Shown: in pieces, positions 1-7,041 of the stretch | Layout: every line of letters starts with the position of its first letter | Numbering within the stretch: position 1 is the stretch's first letter | From: JACCXJ01 sp052387115 | Lineage (GTDB): Bacteria > Pseudomonadota > Gammaproteobacteria > JACCXJ01 | Assembly (NCBI GenBank): GCA_052387115.1 | Contig: JBQTJM010000258.1 | Location: 1 to 16,357, forward strand | DNA length: 16,357 bases | Direction: 5' to 3' | The notes under the pieces: generated by a model | Databases searched by the model: none | Seen by the model: the letters and a program-made list of their open reading frames with translations, nothing else | What the model was told of the DNA's origin: nothing | Position numbers and translations under genes: made by a program

Positions 1-7
1 CCCAGTC

Positions 8-52
8 GATGTAGGATGGGTTAGACGCGCCGTTTGCGTCGTAACCCACCGA
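8..52. repeat. REP-like imperfect palindrome
   Basis: The arms TGGGTTA-GACGC and GCGTC-g-TAACCCA pair over 12 bp with one bulged G and a 7-nt loop, preceded by GTAGGA. Hairpins built on a GGGTTA/TAACCC core are a common form of dispersed intergenic repeat in gammaproteobacteria. A second GGGTTA/TAACCC palindrome follows at 105-136, so this looks like a small cluster of related elements. No coding potential is assigned. The element may extend upstream beyond the window start. Confidence 0.6.
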
Positions 53-104
53 AGGCACCCAAGAGGAACTTCCGGTCCGGACTTCATGCGCGCCCCTTCG
101 GGAA

Positions 105-136
105 GGCGGGTTACGCGATACAGCCGCTAACCCGCC
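105..136. repeat. Second GGCGGGTTA/TAACCCGCC palindrome
   Basis: GGCGGGTTA at 105-113 and TAACCCGCC at 128-136 form a perfect 9-bp inverted repeat with a 14-nt loop. Two direct copies of GCCCTACGGG follow at 134-143 and 145-154. The GGGTTA/TAACCC core matches the element at 8-52, which supports a repeat family rather than a chance hairpin. It could also act as a terminator for an unseen upstream gene, but there is no T tract. Confidence 0.55.
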
Positions 137-185
137 CTACGGGAGCCCTACGGGCTGTTGAGTGTTTATTACAGGTTCAAAGGTC

Positions 186-191
186 TATACT
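186..191 (+). promoter_or_regulatory. Possible -10 box for the DUF1579 gene
   Basis: TATACT matches five of six bases of the sigma-70 -10 consensus and lies about 60 nt before the start codon. No convincing -35 box is present at the usual spacing, so this is weak. A start site here would place the hairpin GCGGCCC (197-203) / GGGCCGC (207-213) at the very 5' end of the transcript. Confidence 0.3.
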
Positions 192-252
192 CGCGCGCGG
201 CCCACAGGGCCGCAATTATTCCTCGTGTAATGGTCCACCAAAGGAGGAGGAG

Positions 253-864
253 ATGAAGCAAGTCAGAACGGCAACCGCATTCGCCCTCGTGCTGGGGGTG
301 GCCGTCGCGTCGGCCACGGCAGAAGACAAGACGAGTGAGCAGCAGGAGATGTCGGCCGAGCACAAAGCCATGATGGAGGCCTGGGAAAAGGCGGCCAAGC
401 CCGGGCCGCAGCACCAGTGGTTGGCCGGCAAGGTGGGGAAGTGGGAGCTCGCGGGCAAGTTCTGGATGGACCGCACGAACCCGCCCGCCGAATCCGTTGG
501 CACCGTGGAGCGCGGGCTGATGCTGGGCGGCCGGGTTTTAGCGGAGAAGGTCAGAAGCACCTACATGGACAAGCCGTTCGAGGGCTATGGCCTCACCGGT
601 TACGACAACGTATCCAAGGAGTTCTGGGGCACCTGGAACGACAACATGGGTACCGGGATCATGTTGAGCACCGGCCAGTGCGACGACAAGGGCTCTTGCA
701 CCCACAGCGGCTCCTACATGGACGCGATGACCAACGCCAAGAAGACCGTGCGCATGACGTCCCGCGACGAAAGTCCGGATCGGGAGGTCCACGAGTTCTT
801 TGAGAAGGGGCCCGATGGAAAGGAATTCAAGTCCATGGAGCTCACCTACACGCGTAGTAAATAA
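253..864 (+). CDS. Secreted DUF1579 family protein
   Basis: This is a 203-residue protein of unknown biochemical role in the DUF1579 family. It starts with a clear signal peptide: Lys and Arg near the N-terminus, a hydrophobic run to about residue 19, then ASATA|ED, so export to the periplasm is likely. The mature part has the family's pattern: LAGKVGKWEL near residue 58, a LGGRVLAEK segment, GYDN, a WNDNMGTG segment, and a C-terminal PDGKEFKSMELTYTR. The open frame extends upstream to base 34, but I chose the ATG at 253 because AAGGAGG at 241-247 sits 5 nt before it and the signal peptide begins there. It stands alone between the repeats and a convergent protease gene. The family assignment is firm; the function is not known. 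Confidence 0.85.
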   Translation: MKQVRTATAFALVLGVAVASATAEDKTSEQQEMSAEHKAMMEAWEKAAKPGPQHQWLAGKVGKWELAGKFWMDRTNPPAESVGTVERGLMLGGRVLAEKVRSTYMDKPFEGYGLTGYDNVSKEFWGTWNDNMGTGIMLSTGQCDDKGSCTHSGSYMDAMTNAKKTVRMTSRDESPDREVHEFFEKGPDGKEFKSMELTYTRSK

Positions 865-998
865 ACCGTCCCTTTTCGCCCGCGGAAGCGGTGGCCAGCC
901 ATTGCCGTCGCGGGATCGCCGCTCGCCATCGAGCGCGCGGAGCTTGATCAATAGACCAAGTTACGCTGCGTCTTCTCGTCCCTATATCATTCCGCTGT

Positions 999-2126
999 TC
1001 AACTACCCGCCTGGAGCGTGACCGTCAGCTCGGTCTTGCCGCCCTCCCGCAATACCTGGACCGGCACGGCCTCGCCGACCTGGTGGTCGTCGAGGAGGCC
1101 GAGCAGTTTCGCGACGCTATCGACGGGCTTGCTTCCGATGGCGACGATGATGTCCCCCGGGGTGATGCCGGCCTCATCCATGCGGGCACCGCGCAGGCCG
1201 GCCGCCTCGGCGGCCGATCCCGGCGTCACCCGGAGCACGAGCACCCCTTCGACGCCGAGCTTCTCCGTCACCTGGCGGTTCAGCTCCTCGTCCACCTCGA
1301 TCCCCAGGGCCGGACGGATGTATCTGCCGCCGCTCACGAGCTCCGGGACGACCCGGTTCACGGTGTCGACCGGTACCGCGAACCCGATCCCGGCGAAGGC
1401 CCCCGAGGGGCTGAAGATGGCGGTGTTGATCCCGATGAGCCGGCCCGCGGAATCGAGCAACGGGCCGCCCGAGTTGCCGGGGTTGATGGCGGCATCGGTC
1501 TGGATCAGGTGCTCGATGACGCCGCCCTGGTCCGAGGGCAGCGAGCGGTCGAGCGCCGACACGATGCCGGTGGTCAAGGTCCAGTCGAGGCCGAAGGGGT
1601 TGCCGATGGCGAATACCTTCTGCCCGACCTTGAGGTCCTGGCTCGTGCCGAGCAGCACGGCCGGGGGGCGATCGAAGGCGACGCCGATGCGCAATACGGC
1701 GAGATCATGGGCACCGCTTGCCCCGACCAGCGTCGCTTGGTAATCCCGACCGTCCGAGAGCCGCACGCGCGCGTCCGAGGAGTCGGCGACGACATGGTAG
1801 TTGGTAACGACGTGTCCCTGATCGTCCCAGATGAAGCCCGAACCCGTCCCCTTGGGGATGCTGAAGATATTGCGTGTCCAGGGGTCCATGACCCGCTCGC
1901 GGGTCGTGATGAAGACGACCGAAGACTTGGCCTGTTCGAAGAGGTGGATGGTGCTCTGCTCATCGGCGGCCAGATCGCCACGCGACGTGACCACCCTCGG
2001 GGTCGCGGTCGCCCCGCCGATCTGGCCGGTGAGCGAGGGAAATCCCTGCCACAGGACGAACAAGAGGCCCGCCGCGATGACCGCCCAGAGAAGAGGGGAG
2101 CGAAACGGTTCTCGGTTAGGGTTCAT
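999..2126 (-). CDS. DegS/HtrA-like membrane-anchored serine protease
   Basis: This is a 375-residue trypsin-like (S1C) protease that would cleave misfolded or signalling proteins in the periplasm. One transmembrane anchor lies at about residues 11-29. The protease domain carries His111 (TNYHV), Asp141 (AHDLAVL) and Ser219 in GNSGG, so the triad is complete. A single PDZ domain fills about 270-375 and includes the TPGSAAEAAGL and GDIIVAI elements. One PDZ plus an N-terminal anchor is the DegS arrangement rather than the two-PDZ soluble DegP. The reading frame also allows a TTG start at 2141, but the ATG at 2126 is preferred: it has GAAGGG about 7 nt upstream and starts 11 nt after the cbpM stop. 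It is the last gene of the cbpA-cbpM cluster. I cannot tell DegS from other single-PDZ HtrA proteins by sequence alone, so no symbol is given. Confidence 0.9.
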   Translation of the reverse strand: MNPNREPFRSPLLWAVIAAGLLFVLWQGFPSLTGQIGGATATPRVVTSRGDLAADEQSTIHLFEQAKSSVVFITTRERVMDPWTRNIFSIPKGTGSGFIWDDQGHVVTNYHVVADSSDARVRLSDGRDYQATLVGASGAHDLAVLRIGVAFDRPPAVLLGTSQDLKVGQKVFAIGNPFGLDWTLTTGIVSALDRSLPSDQGGVIEHLIQTDAAINPGNSGGPLLDSAGRLIGINTAIFSPSGAFAGIGFAVPVDTVNRVVPELVSGGRYIRPALGIEVDEELNRQVTEKLGVEGVLVLRVTPGSAAEAAGLRGARMDEAGITPGDIIVAIGSKPVDSVAKLLGLLDDHQVGEAVPVQVLREGGKTELTVTLQAGS

Positions 2127-2137
2127 GGCGTTGCCCT

Positions 2138-2434
2138 TCAATCGATGCCCGCGCGTCTCAGTCGGGCGCGTAGCCGCTCGATCTCATCCAGCAGGTCGAG
2201 GATCAGGGCGGCGGCCTCGGTGCTGGCCTCGAAGTCGCGTGCGAGTCTCGCGAGCCGGCGGGCACGCAAGAGATCCGGGGCGCCGAAACGCCATGCCGCC
2301 TCATCCCTGCCCTCGGGTGACAGGACACCGACCTCCACTAGCTCCACGACCCACGCGGTGTCGGCGCCGCAAGCCTCGACCATCTCCTCTAAAGACAAGG
2401 CGTCTTGTTCTCTGATGAGAATGCCGGTCAACAT
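2138..2434 (-). CDS. cbpM: Chaperone modulatory protein CbpM
   Basis: This is a 98-residue small helical protein of the CbpM/MerR-like family. Family knowledge says that CbpM binds the J-domain of CbpA and inhibits both its DnaK co-chaperone and DNA-binding activities. The length fits the family (about 100 residues). The N-terminal half (SLEEMVEACGAD, then VELVEVGVLSPEG) resembles the winged-helix MerR-like fold, and the C-terminal half is a charged helix with regular Leu/Ile spacing. GGAG lies 2 nt before the ATG in the context AAGGACGGAGAC. It begins 18 nt after the cbpA stop, which is the standard cbpA-cbpM order and the strongest support for the name. Confidence 0.88.
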   Translation of the reverse strand: MLTGILIREQDALSLEEMVEACGADTAWVVELVEVGVLSPEGRDEAAWRFGAPDLLRARRLARLARDFEASTEAAALILDLLDEIERLRARLRRAGID

Positions 2435-2452
2435 GTCTCCGTCCTTCTCGCG

Positions 2453-3391
2453 CTACACGCCCAAGCCGCGGCGGGGATCGAAGGCCAGCTCCCGCGCCAT
2501 GTTCCGGTAAAGTTGTTTCGCGTGCTCGGTCTCGGCCAGGGGCAGGACCACCTCCAGTACGAGATAAAGGTCTCCGGGCGGCTCGCCCGGGATCCCGCGG
2601 CCCCGCAAGCGCAGCTTGCGCCCGCCCTGGGAGTGGGGCGGGACCTTGACCTCCACCCCGCCCCCCGGCGTGGGTGCCTTGACCGTGGCCCCGAGCGCCG
2701 CCTCCCAGGGCGCGACCGGCAGGCTCATGTAGAGGTCGCGGCCGTCCAGCCGGTAGAACGGGTGGGGTTTGAATGCGATCTCGATGTAGAGATCGCCGGC
2801 CTTCCCGCCCTGCGGTCCCGCCGACCCTTGCCCGGCCAGGCGGATGAGCTGCCCTTCGCGGATCCCCTTGGGGATATGCACGTTCAGCGTGCGCTCGCGC
2901 GCCGTGAGCCGCCCTTCGGCGTCCAGTTCAGGCACCCGCAAGGTCACCGTCCGCGTGGCGCCGCGGAAGGCGTCCTCGAGGTCGATGAGGACCTTGGCAT
3001 GATGGTCCTCGCCGCGGCCCTGAAACCCCGCCCCATGCCGCGTTCCGGTGGCGCCCCCGAATAGCGAGGCGAAAAAATCGCTGAAGTCCCCGGCGAAGCC
3101 CTCGCCGGCGGGGCTCCCGCGGAACTCGAAGCCCGCGTCCCAGTCGGGCGGCGGGTGAAAGTCCTGGCCGGGCTGCCAGCCCGCGCCGAGCCGATCGTAG
3201 GCGGCGCGCTTCTCGGGGTCCTTCAAGACCTCGTAGGCCTCATTGATCGCCTTCATGCGCTCCGAGGCATCGCGCTCCTTGCTGACATCGGGGTGATACT
3301 TGCGCGCCAGCTTGCGGTAGGCGCGCTTGATCTCGCCCTCGGCGGCCGCGCGCTCGACACCCAAGGTCTGGTAATAGTCTTTGAACTCCAT
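2453..3391 (-). CDS. cbpA: CbpA-type J-domain co-chaperone
   Basis: This is a 312-residue DnaJ-class co-chaperone. It would stimulate the DnaK ATPase, and in E. coli its homologue also binds curved DNA in the nucleoid. The J-domain spans about residues 4-70 with the HPD signature at 33-35. A Gly/Phe-rich linker (about 84-125) and the C-terminal substrate-binding domains follow. There is no CxxCxGxG zinc-finger repeat, which separates it from DnaJ and matches CbpA. The open frame begins at 3427, but I chose the ATG at 3391 because the family begins with M-x-FKDYY and GGAAG precedes it. It is the first gene of cbpA-cbpM-protease and is divergent from the hsp20 pair. I see no convincing sigma-32 promoter on its own strand. 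Confidence 0.92.
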   Translation of the reverse strand: MEFKDYYQTLGVERAAAEGEIKRAYRKLARKYHPDVSKERDASERMKAINEAYEVLKDPEKRAAYDRLGAGWQPGQDFHPPPDWDAGFEFRGSPAGEGFAGDFSDFFASLFGGATGTRHGAGFQGRGEDHHAKVLIDLEDAFRGATRTVTLRVPELDAEGRLTARERTLNVHIPKGIREGQLIRLAGQGSAGPQGGKAGDLYIEIAFKPHPFYRLDGRDLYMSLPVAPWEAALGATVKAPTPGGGVEVKVPPHSQGGRKLRLRGRGIPGEPPGDLYLVLEVVLPLAETEHAKQLYRNMARELAFDPRRGLGV

Positions 3392-3455
3392 CGGCTTCCA
3401 GAAAGAGGACGACAGTCCCGGAAGCATTTTAACACTTCAAACGTGCGAAATGATT

Positions 3456-3479
3456 GGGCGGGATCTGTCGAGCCCGCCC
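3456..3479. repeat. GC inverted repeat between cbpA and hsp20
   Basis: GGGCGGG (3456-3462) and CCCGCCC (3473-3479) are perfect 7-bp arms around a 10-nt loop, which itself holds TC and GA able to pair. It lies in the divergent spacer about 65 bp before the cbpA start and upstream of the sigma-32 promoter. There is no T tract. It could be an operator or a structured leader; the sequence does not decide. Confidence 0.4.
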
Positions 3480-3512
3480 CCCTGTCGCGATCAAGTGCCG
3501 CGGCGGCGTGGG

Positions 3513-3541
3513 CTTGATACACACGCACCAGGCCCCATATA
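3513..3541 (+). promoter_or_regulatory. Sigma-32 heat-shock promoter for the hsp20 operon
   Basis: CTTGATA at 3513-3519 and CCCCATATA at 3533-3541 are separated by 13 nt. The heat-shock consensus is CTTGAAA, 11-16 nt, CCCCATNTA, so only one -35 base differs and the -10 element is complete. The expected start site near 3548 leaves a 5' leader of about 100 nt before the first hsp20. No other element in the window matches this consensus as well. Confidence 0.85.
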
Positions 3542-3647
3542 CGGTTACGTCCGCGAAACTTGCTCACGGGGCTGCATCGAGCGCCAAGGTCGCCGGTGCG
3601 GCGAGCAGGGGCCGCAAGGTTCATAGCCAAACTGTGGAGGTGTAAAC

Positions 3648-4097
3648 ATGTACGAGTCCTTGTTGCGGTTTCCGACCGATCTGTTCTCCGAGCTGGACCG
3701 GATGCAGCGCGAGATGCAGGGTTTCGGGGCCTTGAGTCTGCCTTCGAGCATCCGCGCGGTCGGCCGCGGCGCGTTTCCCGCGATCAACATCGGGAGCACG
3801 CCGACGGCCATCCGCATCGATGCGTTTGCGCCCGGCATCGATCCCGCGAAGCTTTCGATCACCATCGATCGTGGGCTCTTGACCATTGCCGGCGAGCGCG
3901 CCTCGGACGTTTCGGAGGAGAGCGAAAAGCTCAGCGTCTACGCGCATGAACGCGCCGTCGGTTCCTTCAAACGGGTGGTGAGCCTTCCGGAGGATGCCGA
4001 TCCGGCGAGAGTCGAGGCGACCTACCGCGATGGCGTGGTCACCCTCGCCGTCCAGCGGCGGGAATCGGCGCAGCCAAAGCGTATCGAGGTAACTTGA
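3648..4097 (+). CDS. Small heat shock protein, Hsp20 family (first copy)
   Basis: This is a 149-residue alpha-crystallin-domain holdase that binds unfolding proteins in the cytoplasm without ATP and passes them to DnaK/ClpB. The N-terminal arm (1-42) contains the LFSELDRMQREM helix. The crystallin domain spans about 43-141 (FPAINIG, then AFAPGIDPAKLSI, then ATYRDGVVTLAV), with GVV at 129-131 as the usual Gly-x-Leu element. The C-terminal tail carries the I-E-V form (146-148) of the I-x-I oligomerisation motif. GGAGGT lies about 6 nt before the ATG. It follows the sigma-32 promoter directly and is followed 24 nt later by a second hsp20, so the two are co-transcribed. E. coli IbpA/IbpB are comparable in size, but the sequence is of the class without a specific symbol. 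Confidence 0.93.
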   Translation: MYESLLRFPTDLFSELDRMQREMQGFGALSLPSSIRAVGRGAFPAINIGSTPTAIRIDAFAPGIDPAKLSITIDRGLLTIAGERASDVSEESEKLSVYAHERAVGSFKRVVSLPEDADPARVEATYRDGVVTLAVQRRESAQPKRIEVT

Positions 4098-4121
4098 AAG
4101 TTTGAATTGGAGGTATGAATC

Positions 4122-4499
4122 ATGAGCGAGAAGAGAGAAGTTGCACAGCGTACAGAGGAACGGCGTAGCCCCGCGCTGGTGCCGCCGATCGATGTGCTCG
4201 AAGACGAGACCGGGATCACCCTGTTTGCGGATCTGCCCGGCGTGCCTAGGGACAGGCTCACGGTGCGTGTGGACGGCGACGGGCTCTGCATCGAGGGCGA
4301 GGTCGTAGTGGAGACACCGGAAGGTACGACCCCCGCCTATACGGAGGTCCAGACGCCGCGCTTCCGGCGGGCGTTCACCCTGAGCCGGGAGCTGGATACC
4401 ACCAAGAGCGACGCCGGGTTCAAGGACGGGGTGCTAAAACTCCGCATCCCCAAGGCCGAGCACGCCCAGCCGCGTAGGATCACGGTCAACGTCGGCTGA
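4122..4499 (+). CDS. Small heat shock protein, Hsp20 family (second copy)
   Basis: This is a 125-residue Hsp20 protein, clearly diverged from the first. The N-terminal arm is short and charged (about 1-20) and lacks the hydrophobic arm of the upstream copy. The crystallin domain runs from PPIDVLEDETGI to LKLRIP (about 21-110), with ADLPGV at 36-41 and GVL at 103-105, and the tail has I-T-V at 120-122. GGAGGT at 4109-4114 lies 7 nt before the ATG. The different N-terminal arms suggest that the two subunits may form mixed oligomers or act on different clients; this is inference. It is the last gene before a strong hairpin terminator. Confidence 0.93.
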   Translation: MSEKREVAQRTEERRSPALVPPIDVLEDETGITLFADLPGVPRDRLTVRVDGDGLCIEGEVVVETPEGTTPAYTEVQTPRFRRAFTLSRELDTTKSDAGFKDGVLKLRIPKAEHAQPRRITVNVG

Positions 4500-4509
4500 C
4501 GCAACGGCG

Positions 4510-4552
4510 CCGGCACCGACCCGAATCCTTTCGGGCGGTGCCGGTTCTTATT
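4510..4552 (+). terminator. Intrinsic terminator of the hsp20 operon
   Basis: CCGGCACC (4510-4517) pairs with GGTGCCGG (4537-4544). Inside, CCCGAA pairs with TTCGGG, giving a long GC-rich stem with a very small loop. TTCTTATT follows at once. The T-rich tail overlaps the stop codon of the convergent transpeptidase gene. No T tract lies on the other strand, so it mainly serves the plus strand. Confidence 0.85.
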
Positions 4553-6137
4553 CCTGTGGCGGTTCGGAGGACACCACCCTGCTGCGTTTGAGCGGCACCA
4601 ACGGACCATTCAAGCCGCGAACGATCGCCGGATCGCGGTGGTAGACATCGGGCAAGAAACGCAGGGTGCCGTCGCGGGCCACCGAGGCGGTCCAATACAG
4701 GATCAGGACGGGAACGGAGCGTTCGAGATGGATGGTCCGGCTCTTCCCCGTGGCAACCTCCTGGCGCAGCGTCTGTTCCGTCACGACCGGGTCGTCGAGC
4801 ACCAGAGCCGCCAGTTCGAACGGTTTCTGTACCCTCACGCAGCCGTGACTGAAGCTCCGGCTGGTCTCCTGGAAGAACGACTTCGAGGGGGTGTCGTGCA
4901 AATAGACCGAATGCGGGTTCGGGAAGATGAGCTTGATGCGTCCCAGCGCGTTATGGTCCCCGGCGCTTTGCACGTACCGCCCGTTGATGTGCCGGATGCG
5001 TTTCCTGGCCAGATATCCCGGATCGCGCCGCATGGCAGGCAACAACTCGTTGCGCACGATGGACGCCGGTACCGTCCAGGTGGGGTTCAGGACGATATAT
5101 TTCATGTCGGCCCGGAAGGTCGGGGTCCGGGTGTAAGGCTTACCCACCACCGCGGCCGATTCCCACGTGTCTTCCCCGTTTCGTATCCAGAACACCTGAA
5201 AACCGGCGACATTGACGAGGACGAACTGTGGGGGAAGGTCGTGCATCACCCATCGGCATCGCTCCAGGGTCGCACGGATCTGATCGATGCGGGTTTCCAC
5301 GGGTACACTCAAGGCCGCCAGGGTGGCCTTACCCACAGCAGCGTCCGGCTTCAAGCCATGGCGTTGCTGGAACGCCCGCACGCCCGTCTCCAGCGGTGCA
5401 TCGAAGGTGCTCGACTCGCCGGCCAGGGTCACTTCCAGATCGCCCGTCACCGCGAGCCTCTTGCGGATCACAGGAATGCGCGTGTCGCTCATGCCCGGTT
5501 TGAGTGTCGGACCCGGCGGGATCGCAGGCCACCCGCCCTTGGCCGCGATGGCCCGATACTCGCGGAGCGCCGACTTGAGCTTGCCGTAGAACGGATGCTG
5601 TGGTTTCAGCGAGTCGACGAATTCCCGAACGCCGCCGCTGTCGATCACCGCTTGCACCGCCGACACGGGATCGCTGCTCAGCAGAGGGCCGGTAAAATTC
5701 CAGTTCGAGTCGAGGGCCTCAGGGTCGAGCTTTCCAAACCGGACGTGGTAGGCCAGACGCAGAAAGGCGTCGGTGAGCAAGAGGTCGGTCAGAGCCCGTA
5801 CCTCCGAATCCCAGATTTCCGAATCAGGCTGTGCTTTGGCGAGCAGGGCTTCGAGGTGTGTGAGGTGGTAGTCGGCGGGGTTGAGCCCGTCCTCTTCGAT
5901 GGCGCGGACCGACTCCAGCAACCCGAGCGTTGCCGCCGCCGACCACAGGGGGTGGAAGTCCCGCCGGCGGTACAGATCGGACAGGAAGGTCTTGGCCGCT
6001 ATCGTCGCCCCGTCGATCTCGACGCGTTCGCCCCTCTGCATCCTCTCGACCTTGTCGCGGATCGACACCTCGGGCTCCGCGCCCACGGCGGTGGCGGTCG
6101 CAGCGATCCAAACCAGCGCGGCGAATACCGGAGTCAC
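4548..6137 (-). CDS. ldtD: Murein L,D-transpeptidase, YcbB/LdtD type
   Basis: This is a 529-residue periplasmic enzyme that forms 3-3 meso-DAP cross-links in peptidoglycan and bypasses D,D-transpeptidases. A hydrophobic signal segment (about 2-20, ending AVGA|EP) is followed by the N-terminal scaffold (to about 205). A peptidoglycan-binding domain 1-like stretch follows (about 215-275, FQQRHGLKPDAAVGKATLAAL), then the YkuD catalytic domain (about 303-470). The catalytic motif HGCVRV is at 431-436 with Cys433, and His414 lies in HDTPSKS. E. coli LdtD is somewhat longer (about 615). The open frame extends to 6359 inside the hydrolase gene. No in-frame ATG precedes the signal segment, so I use the GTG at 6137, 67 nt after the hydrolase stop. 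This start lacks the usual positive N-region and has no good ribosome site, so the N-terminus is uncertain. The family is certain; ldtD is by domain order. Confidence 0.88.
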   Translation of the reverse strand: MTPVFAALVWIAATATAVGAEPEVSIRDKVERMQRGERVEIDGATIAAKTFLSDLYRRRDFHPLWSAAATLGLLESVRAIEEDGLNPADYHLTHLEALLAKAQPDSEIWDSEVRALTDLLLTDAFLRLAYHVRFGKLDPEALDSNWNFTGPLLSSDPVSAVQAVIDSGGVREFVDSLKPQHPFYGKLKSALREYRAIAAKGGWPAIPPGPTLKPGMSDTRIPVIRKRLAVTGDLEVTLAGESSTFDAPLETGVRAFQQRHGLKPDAAVGKATLAALSVPVETRIDQIRATLERCRWVMHDLPPQFVLVNVAGFQVFWIRNGEDTWESAAVVGKPYTRTPTFRADMKYIVLNPTWTVPASIVRNELLPAMRRDPGYLARKRIRHINGRYVQSAGDHNALGRIKLIFPNPHSVYLHDTPSKSFFQETSRSFSHGCVRVQKPFELAALVLDDPVVTEQTLRQEVATGKSRTIHLERSVPVLILYWTASVARDGTLRFLPDVYHRDPAIVRGLNGPLVPLKRSRVVSSEPPQE

Positions 6138-6204
6138 GACGAGAGCATAGCTCTTTCCGGGCAGGCAAGTGAAGTCCGGCGGCTCCGCGGGCTGGTTACG
6201 GGCT

Positions 6205-7041
6205 TCAGCCGAGGAGGAAGCGGCGGATGACGTCCGCCTGCGCGTCGTCCATGAGCATGGGTGCGTGTCCGGTGCGCGCAACGACGAAACTCTCCGTGCC
6301 CGGGCGCCGCCGCATTTCTTCCAGGTTTTCCGCAAGCAGCAGGTCCGAAGACTCGCCACGGATGACGAGCGTGGGACACTTCACCGCATTCCAGTACGCG
6401 CGCATGTCCACGTCCGCGGGCGGCTTCGCTTTGAACGTCCTGGCGATGCCCGGGTCGTAGCGGAAGCGCCATTTCCCGTCGCCGTCGCGCTTCGCGGCGT
6501 GCGTGGCGATATGGCGCCACTGCGCATCGGTGAGCTCGCCGAAGGGGCTCACCTCGCGCGTCGCCTTTTCGAGCGCCTCGAGCGAATCGAACGCGGGATC
6601 GAGCCCCACGTAGCGCGCGAGGCGCTCGAGCGCGGCGCGGGGAAGAAAGCTGCCGACGTCGTTCATGACGAGCTTGCGGATCGGCGTGCCGGGAAGTCCC
6701 GCGAGGAACATGCCGACGATTCCGCCCATCGAGGTGCCCACCCAGTCGATTTCCTCGACGCCCACTTTCGCGAGCAAGGTCACCATGTCCGCGAGGTACA
6801 CGGGGTAGCCGTAGTCGCCCCGGTCGTTGAGCCAGTCGCTCTTGCCGCGCCCCGCGACGTCCGGGCAGATCACGCGGTAGCTGTCGGCGAGCTTCGAGGC
6901 GAGGAAGTCGAAGTCCCGGGCATTGCGCGTCAGTCCGTGCACGCAGAACAGCACCCGGGGATTCTCCGGGTCTCCCCACTCCACGCAATGGACCCGGTGG
7001 AACCCATGGGGATCCACGCACAGCACCGACCCTTCTCTCAT
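6205..7041 (-). CDS. Alpha/beta-fold hydrolase
   Basis: This is a 278-residue serine hydrolase of unknown substrate. The sequence shows the oxyanion-hole motif CVHGLTRN (33-40), a DVAGRGKSD segment (61-69) and the nucleophile elbow GTSMGG with Ser104. A likely acid is Asp233 after the RGESSD strand, with the general base at His259 in TGHAPML. A helical lid region fills about 130-210. The fold is certain; the reaction could be ester, lactone or C-C bond hydrolysis. No signal peptide is visible, so it should be cytoplasmic. Its ATG shares one base with the tag stop (TAATG), so it is translationally coupled to the DNA glycosylase. A link to repair is not implied by this alone. Confidence 0.9.
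   Translation of the reverse strand: MREGSVLCVDPHGFHRVHCVEWGDPENPRVLFCVHGLTRNARDFDFLASKLADSYRVICPDVAGRGKSDWLNDRGDYGYPVYLADMVTLLAKVGVEEIDWVGTSMGGIVGMFLAGLPGTPIRKLVMNDVGSFLPRAALERLARYVGLDPAFDSLEALEKATREVSPFGELTDAQWRHIATHAAKRDGDGKWRFRYDPGIARTFKAKPPADVDMRAYWNAVKCPTLVIRGESSDLLLAENLEEMRRRPGTESFVVARTGHAPMLMDDAQADVIRRFLLG

Noticed and set aside
34..252. N-terminal extension of the DUF1579 frame
   Set aside because: It would translate palindromic repeats and precede an excellent ribosome site and signal peptide at 253.
865..998. Terminator or small gene in the convergent gap after DUF1579
   Set aside because: I saw no convincing stem with a T tract and no small frame with a ribosome site.
2127..2141. 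TTG start for the protease, overlapping the cbpM stop
   Set aside because: The Shine-Dalgarno-like GAAGGG fits the ATG at 2126, and the extra five residues match no expected feature.
1083..2510. A 475-codon open frame opposite the protease and cbpM
   Set aside because: It spans two well-supported genes on the other strand and shows no domain; it is a GC shadow.
3454..3645. A 63-codon plus-strand frame ending just before hsp20
   Set aside because: It starts upstream of the sigma-32 promoter and overlaps it, so the heat-shock transcript would not contain its start; its composition is not protein-like.
4638..6230. A 530-codon open frame on the plus strand antisense to the L,D-transpeptidase
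   Set aside because: High GC leaves antisense frames open. The translation is rich in Arg, Gly and His without motifs, while the minus-strand frame has a full catalytic domain.
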